Shown: positions 44,488 to 58,144 of the stretch, piece by piece
Layout of the letters: the number at the start of each line of letters is the position of its first letter
Position numbering within the stretch: position 1 is the stretch's first letter
Assembly (NCBI GenBank): GCA_027704905.1
Contig: CM051004.1
Coordinates: 8,931,121-8,995,120, forward strand
Direction of reading: 5' to 3'
Origin: Muraenolepis orangiensis
Lineage: Eukaryota; Chordata; Actinopteri; Gadiformes; Muraenolepididae
DNA: 64,000 nucleotides
Notes under the pieces: model-generated
What the model was told of the DNA's origin: nothing
The model's database searches: none
The model's input: the letters and a program-made list of their open reading frames with translations, nothing else
Position numbers and translations under genes: made by a program

Positions 44488-45964
44488 TCATTGTTTTGGT
44501 TGTGGTGTGATGGGCTCCTCCAGTTTGGCCAGAAAGTCTTCAATTTCTCCACACATTCGGGGCAGGTTTTTATTTTTGATCTGTTGTAAAATGAGTATGC
44601 TGTTAGTACGAAAGAAGGAGGGATGCTGTATTTCTGCTGCCTTCATGAGATATTCTATTGACTTGTATCTGTCTTGTAGGTGAAAGTTTAGGAATTTGGC
44701 ATATTTGTTATAAAGCATCTGCAGCTGGGGAGGCTCTGAATGACTTGCCAACAACTCCTTGAATATCTCGTCACTTTCCATCTTGTTATGCTGGGTTGAC
44801 TCTGCATATAAATTGGCCAGGGAGATCTTGGCTGCAAAGGAAGTATGAGGATAAAGCTTGACCACCTCCGTGTACAGCACGATGGCCCGTTCTCTCAGGC
44901 TATGTATCGGGAGACCTTCCCTGTCGTCTGAAAAGACCTTCCACTTGTAACAGCGCGCTAGACAGTCCTTAAGATGCCGTGCGTTTGGATGTCGATCGGA
45001 AGCCTCCTTTGCAACGTCGATGGCCTCGTCGAGGGACCCGAACCGTCTGTACAGTCTCAGCAGGGGTCTGATCCCGCTGTAGATGCTCTGGGGCCTCCTC
45101 AGCACTCGCTCGGCCAACTTACGGGCTTGGTCTTTAATCGCTTCGCCGGTCTCGGCGAGTCTTTCCAGGTAAACTGCAGCGATGTATAAGTTATCTGGAT
45201 CTCGTTCAGTGGCTCGTCTCAGCACCTTCAAGATGTTCGCCTTCTGCTCTGGTGACGGGTCTTTAGATGAAATGGACAACGCCAACGCGTGGCTTGTGGT
45301 CCACTCCACCATGTCCGGCTCCACCTCGATTGCTTTCGTGAAGTACTCCACTGCTTTACTTTTGCTGGCTGGGCCGAAATTCATGAGTGTCCACGCTTTC
45401 TCGGCAAGGACCTCCTGGTGGAGCTGCTCCTGTATCGGAGACGGGTATTCCCGCAGCAGTGCCTCCACCTTGCCCACGTACACCAGGCTCTCGGCGTGCT
45501 CTCCCATGTGATAGTGCAGCCAGGCGAGGTTCCCGTAGTTGACCAGCAGCCAGGGGCCCTCGTATGAGGCGGTGTTCCTCACCTGACGGAGGGCCTCCGC
45601 CGCCGTGCCGAAGCAGCGCAGCGCGTCCTCCAGGGTGGAGCCCGTGGTGTCCTCTTGAGAAGCCAGCTGGAAGTGGATGTGCGCCCGCAGGTTGTAGATG
45701 TGTCCGAGCCATAGATTTCCCTGGTCAGTGCCGATGTCCTCCAGTTTATCCCTGAGATAGAGAACATTTGACCTGGTGTTGTCCAGCTCCCACGTGAAGT
45801 GGCACTCTAATGCACCCAGACGGGCCCTCAGGGCCGGGGTCCCGAGAACACCACTGGACGGGGAATAAAAAGACAAGCATTGAGTTTTCAATTAGTTACC
45901 AAAGAATTGCCAATTGATTCTATATAATTGCATTTGACGTCAAATTAGCCCGTTTTTACCTCAT
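44488..45964 (-). CDS. IFIT-like protein, copy 3
   Basis: Exon 1 is 45964-45960 and exon 2 is 45853-44488, for 456 residues with the ancestral TGA stop after PQPKQ. It differs from copy 2 mainly in the C-terminal half: RRFGSLDEAID, KWKVFSDDREGLPIHSLRERA (two residues more than copy 2), SFAAKIS, DRYKSIEYLMK and KNKNLPRMCGEIED. There is no LTR in intron 1 and no hAT upstream. The promoter keeps an IRF-type core (46084-46091). Intact frame. Confidence 0.93.
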
Positions 45965-46083
45965 CTCAGCTCAGTAGTTTGTAGAGACTGAAGTATGCCC
46001 CGTGTCTCACTGTCATGTGAAACTTATCGTTTGGACCTCCCAGGTGGAACTTTATTCCAGCATGTGGCAAGCATCTACTTGCC

Positions 46084-46091
46084 AATAGAAA
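46084..46091 (+). promoter_or_regulatory. IRF-type core, copy 3 promoter
   Basis: AATAGAAA followed by CT, about 120 bp upstream of the exon 1 ATG. It fits the IRF core AANNGAAA but is not a full ISRE. A second GAAAC (in ATGTGAAACTTA, about 46014-46025) lies nearer the start. Confidence 0.35.
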
Positions 46092-47437
46092 CTACATTAG
46101 ACGTTGACAGGTAGGCTAAATTAAATCGATTGGTAATAAAGTTAATCCTACTCCCTTAAATTCTTCCGGTCTACGTCTCTCCCCATTGAGTTCAATCCCC
46201 CAGGAAGTAGGCCAAGCGTTGAGGCAAATGTTCGTAGTGGCCAAACGGTGGAATTACAAGTCGCGCCCAAAACTATTTTTTTCCATTGACTAACATGGGA
46301 AAAGAGACGTCTATAAACCAGCGTAGATTTTTTTTTAAAATGGAAATGAACTTCCCAGTACGAACACTTGAATAGCCCTTATTTTAATTATTAGGTCCTA
46401 AAAGTTGTAAAAATCCCCGATAGCCATCCAGGGAGTTATTTGCATAGGCATAATAAACGCGCATCAGATCCACGGGACTGCGCGGCCAGCGCGTTCATGT
46501 GACACATCCTGTTCTACAGGCTTCCTGCGGTCTGTATCATGGATGGATTAACACAACTAATAATGGATATATTGCAGATATTGGCTGTAATTCATAACTT
46601 GTATCATCTTATAATACTTCAGTGGGCTGTATGCAGTAAATCCGTTATCGTGAATGTTTGAAAACAAAGTTAATGCAATAAACATAAATCCGTTATCGTG
46701 AATGTTTGAATACATAAAGTTAATGCAATAAACATTAATTAAAGTCTCAGTTACAAAACAGTAACACAAACTACACAACACAACATAAACGGAGTTTAAT
46801 GTAGCTGTATGTCATTTACTATTTACTACTATCATGCAGGTCAAAGCCACAGTGGAACATCTCTACATCCATGGATACAGCACGTTTTGAATCGGTTTAT
46901 TTGTTATTTCTCCGATCCTGATTATGATATGTTGGTTTATGTGTCTCATTGATACATCCATGGTTTTAGCCCAATAGTTTAATGTTGTAATATCGTTGTT
47001 GTAATTTACTTTATAACATATATAACAGCCTAAAATAATAATGTATAATCTATAATGATACATTTTCATGCACAGTGATAAATAATACATTTAACATTTG
47101 CTTTTATCCAAAGCGGCTTACAAGAAGTAATTTGAAAAAGACAATCTATTTCTGTGGTAAATAAAGATACGAGTAGAACAAGTTCCCAGCATTCCCGATT
47201 GCAGGCCAATAAAGAAAATCTTCCCAACTACTAGGATGCCCGCATAATGTCATAACGTGCATTAACAACATGAACGTACAATATGTTAAAAAACAAAGTG
47301 CTTATAAGCGCAAAGAAGCAGTTTGGAGGCACATTCTCATTTGTCCATTGGTTATTACAGTTGTACCAACAAGTTGATGATTTCAACACTGATACATTTG
47401 ACAACTTATGACATATTTAAGAAATAAAGGATTTAGT

Positions 47438-49440
47438 CTAATTTGGTTGGACATTTGCATATTGTTTTGGTTGTGGTGTGATGGGCTCCTCCAGTTTGGC
47501 CAGAAAGTCTTCAATTTCTCCACACATTCGGTGCGTATTTCTATTTTTGATCTGTTGTAAAATGAGTATGCTGTTAGTACGAAAGAAGGAGGGATGCTGT
47601 ATTTCTGCTGCCTTCATGTAATATTCTATTGACCTGTAGCTGTCTTGTAGGTGAAAGTTTAGGAATTTGGCATATTTGTTATAAAGCATCTGCAGCTGGG
47701 GAGGCTCTGAATGACTTGTCAACAACTCCTTGAATATCTCGTCACTTTCCATCTTGTTATGCTGAGTTGACTCTGCATATAAATTGGCCAGGGACATCTT
47801 GGCTTTTAAGAAAGTATGAGGATAAAGCTTGACCACCTCCGTGTACAGCACAATGGCCCGTTCTCTCAGTATCGGGAGACCTTCCCTGTCGACTGAAAAG
47901 ACCTTCCACATGTAACAGCGCGCCAGACAGTCCTTAAGATGCCGTGCGTTTGGATGTCGATCGGAAGCCTCCTTTGCAACGTCGATGGCCTCGTCGAGGA
48001 ACCCGGACCGTCTGTACAGTCTCAGCAGGGGTCTGATCCCGCTGTAGATGCTCTGGGGCCTCCTCAGCACTCGCTCGGCCAACTTACGGGCTTGGTCATC
48101 AATCGCTTCGCCGGTCTCGGCGAGTCTTTCCAGGTAAACTGCAGCGATGTATAAGTTATCTGGATCTCGTTCAGTGGCTCGTCTCAGCACCTTCAAGATG
48201 TTCGCCTTCTGCTCTGGTGACGGGTCTTTAGATGAAATGGACAACGCCAACGCGTGGCTTGTGGTCCACTCCACCATGTCCGGCTCCACCTCGATTGCTT
48301 TCGTGAAGTACTCCACTGCTTTACTTTTGCTGGCTGGGCCGAAATTCATGAGTGTCCACGCTTTCTCGGCAAGGACCTCCTGGTGGAGCTGCTCCTGTAT
48401 CGGAGACGGGTATTCCCGCAGCAGTGCCTCCACCTTGCCCACGTACACCAGGCTCTCGGCGTGCTCTCCCATGTGATAGTGCAGCCAGGCGAGGTTCCCG
48501 TAGTTGACCAGCAGCCAGGGGCCCTCGTATGAGGCGGTGTTCCTCACCTGACGGAGGGCCTCCGCCGCCGTGCCGAAGCAGCGCAGCGCGTCCTCCAGGG
48601 TGGAGCCCGTGGTGTCCTCTTGAGAAGCCAGCTGGAAGTGGATGTGCGCCCGCAGGTTGTAGATGTGTCCGAGCCATGGATTTCCCTGGTCAGTGCCGAT
48701 GTCCTCCAGCTTATCCCTGCGATAGAGAACATTTGACCTGGTGTTGTCCAGCTCCCACGTGAAGTGGCACTCTAATGCACCCAGACGGGCCCTCAGGGCC
48801 GGGGTCCCGAGAACACCACTGGACGGGGAATAAAAAGACAAGCATTGAGTTTTCAATTAGTTACTGTAGTATAATTTCTACTCGGTGGAATAAGAATCTT
48901 CTCAGAGGTCCGGATACTAAGTTCAAGATGTTTATTGAACAAAGCATCAAATGAAAGCATCTGCTGCAGCGAGATGGAGCCTGCCGTGCCAATTCGCAGA
49001 ACTGGCGACGCGCTCCTTTACCAAACTTTATATAGACAATAGTATCACAAAACATCCACTACTCCTAGTGGTCAAAGTAACAAACATCAACTTAATACTA
49101 TTGGTCTGAGAGGTACAACCAGCGCTCTGGTTGGTCACGGTGTCTTCATTGTCACATACAAGTTTACGGCTCAAACCCCCAAGGGGGGTCGCATTCCTGG
49201 CCCTATCTGCTGGTCGCATCTCCGGCAACCCCAGGGGGTTGCCTTCCTGGCAACACCTTTTGGTCACTTCAATACACATGGCCCTTACAATGCATACAGT
49301 ATCACAGATAATGCATACAGTATCACAGATAGTGTTTTAGTTGTATACTTAGTGTATAAAAATACACTACATTACCAAAGAATTGCCAAGTGATTCTATA
49401 TAATTGCATTTGACGTCAAATTAGCCCGTTTTTACCTCAT
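47438..49440 (-). CDS. IFIT-like protein, copy 4 (identical to copy 2)
   Basis: Exon 1 is 49440-49436 and exon 2 is 48818-47438. The predicted 461-residue protein is identical to copy 2, including the seven-residue C-terminal extension caused by loss of TGA. The gene also carries the same intronic LTR and upstream hAT. Identity through introns and flanks points to a very recent duplication or an assembly duplicate. Confidence 0.9.
48865..49371 (-). mobile_element. Solo LTR in intron 1 of IFIT copy 4
   Basis: Copy of the 41404-41910 LTR with the same TTAC duplication. It was duplicated with the unit and did not insert independently. Confidence 0.85.
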
Positions 49441-49673
49441 CTCAGCTCAGTAGTTTGTAGAGACTGAAGTATGCCCCGTGTCTCACTGTCATGTGAAACT
49501 TATCGTTTGGACCTCCCAGGTGGAACTTTATTCCAGCATGTGGCAAGCATCTACTTGCCAATATAAACCACATTCGACGTTGACAGGTAGGCTAAATTCA
49601 ATCGATTGGTAATAAAGTTAATCCTACTCCCTTAAATTCTTCCGGTCTACGTCTCTCCCCATTGAGTTCAATC

Positions 49674-50675
49674 TAGTGATGTGTCGGTCGCGAACGAGCC
49701 GGCTCAAAGAGCCGGCTCTTTTTAGTGAACGACGGGACCGGCTCGCACCCGAGAACGAGCCGTTATTTATTTTTTTACGGGTGCTCCGCGTACATGCAGT
49801 GACTGAATGTCACTGTCATGACTGCATGTCATGCTGTGCATCACGTGAGGATAGATAAGGAGGGAGGGGCGGCGTGTGGTCAGTGCTGATAGCTGAACAG
49901 AGGGAGGGGTGACACTTCACACGGGGAAGTGTCAGTTTGCGTCGCGCAAATAAGATAAGTGAAAGTAGGAAAAGAAGCAGCATTTGGCTGCATTTTAACA
50001 ATTGTGCAAACACAAAGGCAGAATGCAGAATTGTCAACATGAAGCTCTCATATAGAGCAGGGTCCACAAACCACCTCCACAGGCTCTTGAGAACTGTGCA
50101 TCCAACAGTTCAGTTGGAAGAAAAAAGGCAGGCCAGACTGCCTGCTTCTGCTTCTGTGTGTCTACTCCACCTGTTGTTGCTGCAGCTACAGGATCTACCC
50201 TTCATGCATCAGGTACCCAAACACCAACAGCTGCACAGACCTCAATAAGCCAATTTATATACAATGAATGGCAATGGCAAAGGCAATGAATGACCCCAGC
50301 TAGACAGGACATAGTGGATGAAGAATAGGCCAAAATTATTGCAAGTGATTTCCAACCATTTTCCATTGTGGAGGACAAGGGATTCCGAAGCTTCACACAG
50401 GCTCTCAATCCACTGTTCCTCCAAGCAGGAAAACACTCTCAAAAAATAATTCCGAGACTGTATGATAGAGAACGTGCTTCACTGCAGGCCAGGGTTAAGG
50501 AAGCTACTGCAGTTTGCCACTGATTGCTGGACATCAAGAACCACCACTTTCATGTAAATAAAAGGTATATGTGGTAAAATAGAAGAGCCGTTTGGGAGCC
50601 GAAAGAGCCGGCTCTTCTTGGTGAGCCGAGCCAAATGAGCCGGCTCACTCAAAAGAGCCGGAATTCCCATCACTA
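49674..50675 (+). mobile_element. Internally deleted hAT upstream of IFIT copy 4
   Basis: Copy of the 42213-43214 element with the same GTTCAATC duplication, carried along with the unit. Confidence 0.92.
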
Positions 50676-50683
50676 GTTCAATC

Positions 50684-51948
50684 CCCCAGGAAGTAGGCCA
50701 AGCGTTGAGGCAAATGTTCGTAGTGGCCAAACGGTGGAATTACAAGTCGCGCCCAAAACAATTTTTTTCCATTGACTAACATGGGAAAAGAGACGTCTAT
50801 AAACCAGCGTAGATTTATTTTTTTAAATGGAAATGAACTTCCCAGTACGAACACTTGAATAGGCCTTATTTTAATTATTAGGTCCTAAAAGTTGTAAAAA
50901 TCCCCGATAGCCATCCAGGGAGTTATTTGAATAGGCATAATAAACGCGCATCAGACCCACGTGACTGCGCGGCCAGCGCGTTCATGTGACACATCCTGTT
51001 CTACAGGCTTCCTGCGGTCTGTATCATGGATGGATTAACACAACTAATAATGGATATATTGCAGATATTGGCTGTAATTCATAACTTGTATCATCTTATA
51101 ATACTTCAGTGGGCTGTATGCAGTAAATCCGTTATCGTGAATGTTTGAAAACAAAGTTAATGCAATAAACATAAATCCGTTATCGTGAATGTTTGAATAC
51201 ATAAAGTTAATGCAATAAACATTAATTAAAGTCTCAGTTACAAAACAGTAACACAAACTACACAACACAACATAAACGGAGTTTAATGTAGCTGTATGTC
51301 ATTTACTATTTACTACTATCATGCAGGTCAAAGCCACAGTGGAACATCTCTACATCCATGGATACAGCACGTTTTTAATCGGTGTATTTGTTATTTCTCC
51401 AATCCTGATTATGATATGTTGGTTTATGTGTCTCATTGATACATCCATGGTTTCAGCCCAATAGTTTAATGTTGTAATGTCGTTGTTGTAATTTACTTTA
51501 TAACATATATAACAGCCTAAAATAATAATGTATAATCTATAATGATACATTTCCATGCACAGTGATAAATAATACATTTAACATTTGCTTTTATCCAAAG
51601 CGGCTTACAAGAAGTAATTTGAAAGAGACAATCTATTTCTGTGGTAAATAAAGATACGAGTAGAACAAGTTCCCAGCATTCCCGATTGCAGGCCAATAAA
51701 GAAAATCTTCCCAACTACTAGGATGCCCGCATAATGTCATAAAGTGCATTAACAACATGAACGTACAATATGTTAAAAAACTAAGTGCTTATAAGCGCAA
51801 AGAAGCAGTTTGGAGGCACGTTCTCATTTGTCCATTGGTTATTACAGTTGTACCAATAAGTTGATGATTTCAACACTGATACATTTGACAACTTATGACA
51901 TATTTAAGAAATAAAGGATTTAGTCTAATTTGGTTGTACAGTTGCATA
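50684..51948. other. IFIT intergenic spacer
   Basis: Same as 43223-44487, shifted by 7461 bp. No gene. Confidence 0.7.
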
Positions 51949-53425
51949 TCATTGTTTTGGTTGTGGTGTGATGGGCTCCTCCAGTTTGGCCAGAAAGTCT
52001 TCAATTTCTCCACACATTCGGGGCAGGTTTTTATTTTTGATCTGTTGTAAAATGAGTATGCTGTTAGTACGAAAGAAGGAGGGATGCTGTATTTCTGCTG
52101 CCTTCATGAGATATTCTATTGACTTGTATCTGTCTTGTAGGTGAAAGTTTAGGAATTTGGCATATTTGTTATAAAGCATCTGCAGCTGGGGAGGCTCTGA
52201 ATGACTTGCCAACAACTCCTTGAATATCTCGTCACTTTCCATCTTGTTATGCTGGGTTGACTCTGCATATAAATTGGCCAGGGAGATCTTGGCTGCAAAG
52301 GAAGTATGAGGATAAAGCTTGACCACCTCCGTGTACAGCACGATGGCCCGTTCTCTCAGGCTATGTATCGGGAGACCTTCCCTGTCGTCTGAAAAGACCT
52401 TCCACTTGTAACAGCGCGCTAGACAGTCCTTAAGATGCCGTGCGTTTGGATGTCGATCGGAAGCCTCCTTTGCAACGTCGATGGCCTCGTCGAGGGACCC
52501 GAACCGTCTGTACAGTCTCAGCAGGGGTCTGATCCCGCTGTAGATGCTCTGGGGCCTCCTCAGCACTCGCTCGGCCAACTTACGGGCTTGGTCTTTAATC
52601 GCTTCGCCGGTCTCGGCGAGTCTTTCCAGGTAAACTGCAGCGATGTATAAGTTATCTGGATCTCGTTCAGTGGCTCGTCTCAGCACCTTCAAGATGTTCG
52701 CCTTCTGCTCTGGTGACGGGTCTTTAGATGAAATGGACAACGCCAACGCGTGGCTTGTGGTCCACTCCACCATGTCCGGCTCCACCTCGATTGCTTTCGT
52801 GAAGTACTCCACTGCTTTACTTTTGCTGGCTGGGCCGAAATTCATGAGTGTCCACGCTTTCTCGGCAAGGACCTCCTGGTGGAGCTGCTCCTGTATCGGA
52901 GACGGGTATTCCCGCAGCAGTGCCTCCACCTTGCCCACGTACACCAGGCTCTCGGCGTGCTCTCCCATGTGATAGTGCAGCCAGGCGAGGTTCCCGTAGT
53001 TGACCAGCAGCCAGGGGCCCTCGTATGAGGCGGTGTTCCTCACCTGACGGAGGGCCTCCGCCGCCGTGCCGAAGCAGCGCAGCGCGTCCTCCAGGGTGGA
53101 GCCCGTGGTGTCCTCTTGAGAAGCCAGCTGGAAGTGGATGTGCGCCCGCAGGTTGTAGATGTGTCCGAGCCATAGATTTCCCTGGTCAGTGCCGATGTCC
53201 TCCAGTTTATCCCTGAGATAGAGAACATTTGACCTGGTGTTGTCCAGCTCCCACGTGAAGTGGCACTCTAATGCACCCAGACGGGCCCTCAGGGCCGGGG
53301 TCCCGAGAACACCACTGGACGGGGAATAAAAAGACAAGCATTGAGTTTTCAATTAGTTACCAAAGAATTGCCAATTGATTCTATATAATTGCATTTGACG
53401 TCAAATTAGCCCGTTTTTACCTCAT
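51949..53425 (-). CDS. IFIT-like protein, copy 5 (identical to copy 3)
   Basis: Exon 1 is 53425-53421 and exon 2 is 53314-51949. The predicted 456 residues are identical to copy 3. The IRF-type core is kept at 53545-53552. No LTR or hAT insertion. Intact frame. Confidence 0.9.
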
Positions 53426-54898
53426 CTCAGCTCAGTAGTTTGTAGAGACTGAAGTATGCCCCGTGTCTCACTGTCATGTGAAACTTATCGTTTGGACCTC
53501 CCAGGTGGAACTTTATTCCAGCATGTGGCAAGCATCTACTTGCCAATAGAAACTACATTAGACGTTGACAGGTAGGCTAAATTAAATCGATTGGTAATAA
53601 AGTTAATCCTACTCCCTTAAATTCTTCCGGTCTACGTCTCTCCCCATTGAGTTCAATCCCCCAGGAAGTAGGCCAAGCGTTGAGGCAAATGTTCGTAGTG
53701 GCCAAACGGTGGAATTACAAGTCGCGCCCAAAACTATTTTTTTCCATTGACTAACATGGGAAAAGAGACGTCTATAAACCAGCGTAGATTTTTTTTTTAA
53801 ATGGAAATGAACTTCCCAGTACGAACACTTGAATAGCCCTTATTTTAATTATTAGGTCCTAAAAGTTGTAAAAATCCCCGATAGCCATCCAGGGAGTTAT
53901 TTGCATAGGCATAATAAACGCGCATCAGATCCACGGGACTGCGCGGCCAGCGCGTTCATGTGACACATCCTGTTCTACAGGCTTCCTGCGGTCTGTATCA
54001 TGGATGGATTAACACAACTAATAATGGATATATTGCAGATATTGGCTGTAATTCATAACTTGTATCATCTTATAATACTTCAGTGGGCTGTATGCAGTAA
54101 ATCCGTTATCGTGAATGTTTGAAAACAAAGTTAATGCAATAAACATAAATCCGTTATCGTGAATGTTTGAATACATAAAGTTAATGCAATAAACATTAAT
54201 TAAAGTCTCAGTTACAAAACAGTAACACAAACTACACAACACAACATAAACGGAGTTTAATGTAGCTGTATGTCATTTACTATTTACTACTATCATGCAG
54301 GTCAAAGCCACAGTGGAACATCTCTACATCCATGGATACAGCACGTTTTGAATCGGTTTATTTGTTATTTCTCCGATCCTGATTATGATATGTTGGTTTA
54401 TGTGTCTCATTGATACATCCATGGTTTTAGCCCAATAGTTTAATGTTGTAATATCGTTGTTGTAATTTACTTTATAACATATATAACAGCCTAAAATAAT
54501 AATGTATAATCTATAATGATACATTTTCATGCACAGTGATAAATAATACATTTAACATTTGCTTTTATCCAAAGCGGCTTACAAGAAGTAATTTGAAAAA
54601 GACAATCTATTTCTGTGGTAAATAAAGATACGAGTAGAACAAGTTCCCAGCATTCCCGATTGCAGGCCAATAAAGAAAATCTTCCCAACTACTAGGATGC
54701 CCGCATAATGTCATAACGTGCATTAACAACATGAACGTACAATATGTTAAAAAACAAAGTGCTTATAAGCGCAAAGAAGCAGTTTGGAGGCACATTCTCA
54801 TTTGTCCATTGGTTATTACAGTTGTACCAACAAGTTGATGATTTCAACACTGATACATTTGACAACTTATGACATATTTAAGAAATAAAGGATTTAGT

Positions 54899-56901
54899 CT
54901 AATTTGGTTGGACATTTGCATATTGTTTTGGTTGTGGTGTGATGGGCTCCTCCAGTTTGGCCAGAAAGTCTTCAATTTCTCCACACATTCGGTGCGTATT
55001 TCTATTTTTGATCTGTTGTAAAATGAGTATGCTGTTAGTACGAAAGAAGGAGGGATGCTGTATTTCTGCTGCCTTCATGTAATATTCTATTGACCTGTAG
55101 CTGTCTTGTAGGTGAAAGTTTAGGAATTTGGCATATTTGTTATAAAGCATCTGCAGCTGGGGAGGCTCTGAATGACTTGTCAACAACTCCTTGAATATCT
55201 CGTCACTTTCCATCTTGTTATGCTGAGTTGACTCTGCATATAAATTGGCCAGGGACATCTTGGCTTTTAAGAAAGTATGAGGATAAAGCTTGACCACCTC
55301 CGTGTACAGCACAATGGCCCGTTCTCTCAGTATCGGGAGACCTTCCCTGTCGACTGAAAAGACCTTCCACATGTAACAGCGCGCCAGACAGTCCTTAAGA
55401 TGCCGTGCGTTTGGATGTCGATCGGAAGCCTCCTTTGCAACGTCGATGGCCTCGTCGAGGAACCCGGACCGTCTGTACAGTCTCAGCAGGGGTCTGATCC
55501 CGCTGTAGATGCTCTGGGGCCTCCTCAGCACTCGCTCGGCCAACTTACGGGCTTGGTCATCAATCGCTTCGCCGGTCTCGGCGAGTCTTTCCAGGTAAAC
55601 TGCAGCGATGTATAAGTTATCTGGATCTCGTTCAGTGGCTCGTCTCAGCACCTTCAAGATGTTCGCCTTCTGCTCTGGTGACGGGTCTTTAGATGAAATG
55701 GACAACGCCAACGCGTGGCTTGTGGTCCACTCCACCATGTCCGGCTCCACCTCGATTGCTTTCGTGAAGTACTCCACTGCTTTACTTTTGCTGGCTGGGC
55801 CGAAATTCATGAGTGTCCACGCTTTCTCGGCAAGGACCTCCTGGTGGAGCTGCTCCTGTATCGGAGACGGGTATTCCCGCAGCAGTGCCTCCACCTTGCC
55901 CACGTACACCAGGCTCTCGGCGTGCTCTCCCATGTGATAGTGCAGCCAGGCGAGGTTCCCGTAGTTGACCAGCAGCCAGGGGCCCTCGTATGAGGCGGTG
56001 TTCCTCACCTGACGGAGGGCCTCCGCCGCCGTGCCGAAGCAGCGCAGCGCGTCCTCCAGGGTGGAGCCCGTGGTGTCCTCTTGAGAAGCCAGCTGGAAGT
56101 GGATGTGCGCCCGCAGGTTGTAGATGTGTCCGAGCCATGGATTTCCCTGGTCAGTGCCGATGTCCTCCAGCTTATCCCTGCGATAGAGAACATTTGACCT
56201 GGTGTTGTCCAGCTCCCACGTGAAGTGGCACTCTAATGCACCCAGACGGGCCCTCAGGGCCGGGGTCCCGAGAACACCACTGGACGGGGAATAAAAAGAC
56301 AAGCATTGAGTTTTCAATTAGTTACTGTAGTATAATTTCTACTCGGTGGAATAAGAATCTTCTCAGAGGTCCGGATACTAAGTTCAAGATGTTTATTGAA
56401 CAAAGCATCAAATGAAAGCATCTGCTGCAGCGAGATGGAGCCTGCCGTGCCAATTCGCAGAACTGGCGACGCGCTCCTTTACCAAACTTTATATAGACAA
56501 TAGTATCACAAAACATCCACTACTCCTAGTGGTCAAAGTAACAAACATCAACTTAATACTATTGGTCTGAGAGGTACAACCAGCGCTCTGGTTGGTCACG
56601 GTGTCTTCATTGTCACATACAAGTTTATGGCTCAAACCCCCAAGGGGGGTCGCATTCCTGGCCCTATCTGCTGGTCGCATCTCCGGCAACCCCAGGGGGT
56701 TGCCTTCCTGGCAACACCTTTTGGTCACTTCAATACACATGGCCCTTACAATGCATACAGTATCACAGATAATGCATACAGTATCACAGATAGTGTTTTA
56801 GTTGTATACTTAGTGTATAAAAATACACTACATTACCAAAGAATTGCCAAGTGATTCTATATAATTGCATTTGACGTCAAATTAGCCCGTTTTTACCTCA
56901 T
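54899..56901 (-). CDS. IFIT-like protein, copy 6 (identical to copies 2 and 4)
   Basis: Exon 1 is 56901-56897 and exon 2 is 56279-54899. The predicted 461 residues match copies 2 and 4 throughout, including the extension to YANVQPN. Its intronic LTR has one distinguishing base (ATGGCTC for ACGGCTC at about 56628), which shows that at least part of this third unit is real sequence and not a pure assembly echo. Confidence 0.92.
56326..56832 (-). mobile_element. Solo LTR in intron 1 of IFIT copy 6
   Basis: Third copy of the LTR, with TTAC on both sides and one private base change near 56628. Confidence 0.85.
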
Positions 56902-57134
56902 CTCAGCTCAGTAGTTTGTAGAGACTGAAGTATGCCCCGTGTCTCACTGTCATGTGAAACTTATCGTTTGGACCTCCCAGGTGGAACTTTATTCCAGCAT
57001 GTGGCAAGCATCTACTTGCCAATATAAACCACATTCGACGTTGACAGGTAGGCTAAATTCAATCGATTGGTAATAAAGTTAATCCTACTCCCTTAAATTC
57101 TTCCGGTCTACGTCTCTCCCCATTGAGTTCAATC

Positions 57135-58136
57135 TAGTGATGTGTCGGTCGCGAACGAGCCGGCTCAAAGAGCCGGCTCTTTTTAGTGAACGACGGGACC
57201 GGCTCGCACCCGAGAACGAGCCGTTATTTATTTTTTTACGGGTGCTCCGCGTACATGCAGTGACTGAATGTCACTGTCATGACTGCATGTCATGCTGTGC
57301 ATCACGTGAGGATAGATAAGGAGGGAGGGGCGGCGTGTGGTCAGTGCTGATAGCTGAACAGAGGGAGGGGTGACACTTCACACGGGGAAGTGTCAGTTTG
57401 CGTCGCGCAAATAAGATAAGTGAAAGTAGGAAAAGAAGCAGCATTTGGCTGCATTTTAACAATTGTGCAAACACAAAGGCAGAATGCAGAATTGTCAACA
57501 TGAAGCTCTCATATAGAGCAGGGTCCACAAACCACCTCCACAGGCTCTTGAGAACTGTGCATCCAACAGTTCAGTTGGAAGAAAAAAGGCAGGCCAGACT
57601 GCCTGCTTCTGCTTCTGTGTGTCTACTCCACCTGTTGTTGCTGCAGCTACAGGATCTACCCTTCATGCATCAGGTACCCAAACACCAACAGCTGCACAGA
57701 CCTCAATAAGCCAATTTATATACAATGAATGGCAATGGCAAAGGCAATGAATGACCCCAGCTAGACAGGACATAGTGGATGAAGAATAGGCCAAAATTAT
57801 TGCAAGTGATTTCCAACCATTTTCCATTGTGGAGGACAAGGGATTCCGAAGCTTCACACAGGCTCTCAATCCACTGTTCCTCCAAGCAGGAAAACACTCT
57901 CAAAAAATAATTCCGAGACTGTATGATAGAGAACGTGCTTCACTGCAGGCCAGGGTTAAGGAAGCTACTGCAGTTTGCCACTGATTGCTGGACATCAAGA
58001 ACCACCACTTTCATGTAAATAAAAGGTATATGTGGTAAAATAGAAGAGCCGTTTGGGAGCCGAAAGAGCCGGCTCTTCTTGGTGAGCCGAGCCAAATGAG
58101 CCGGCTCACTCAAAAGAGCCGGAATTCCCATCACTA
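57135..58136 (+). mobile_element. Internally deleted hAT upstream of IFIT copy 6
   Basis: Third copy of the 1002-bp hAT with the GTTCAATC duplication. Confidence 0.92.
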
Positions 58137-58144
58137 GTTCAATC

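Larger units (their letters stand above)
38890..46350. repeat. 7461-bp tandem unit 1 (IFIT copies 2 and 3)
   Basis: Each base matches the base 7461 positions further right with only scattered single differences. The unit contains spacer, IFIT copy 2 with its LTR and hAT insertions, a second spacer, and IFIT copy 3 with its promoter. The left limit is set by the N gap, so the true start is unknown. Confidence 0.95.
46351..53811. repeat. 7461-bp tandem unit 2 (IFIT copies 4 and 5)
   Basis: Near-exact repeat of 38890-46350. Visible differences are single bases, for example T for C at 47064 (TTTTCATG against TTTCCATG at 39603). Confidence 0.95.
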
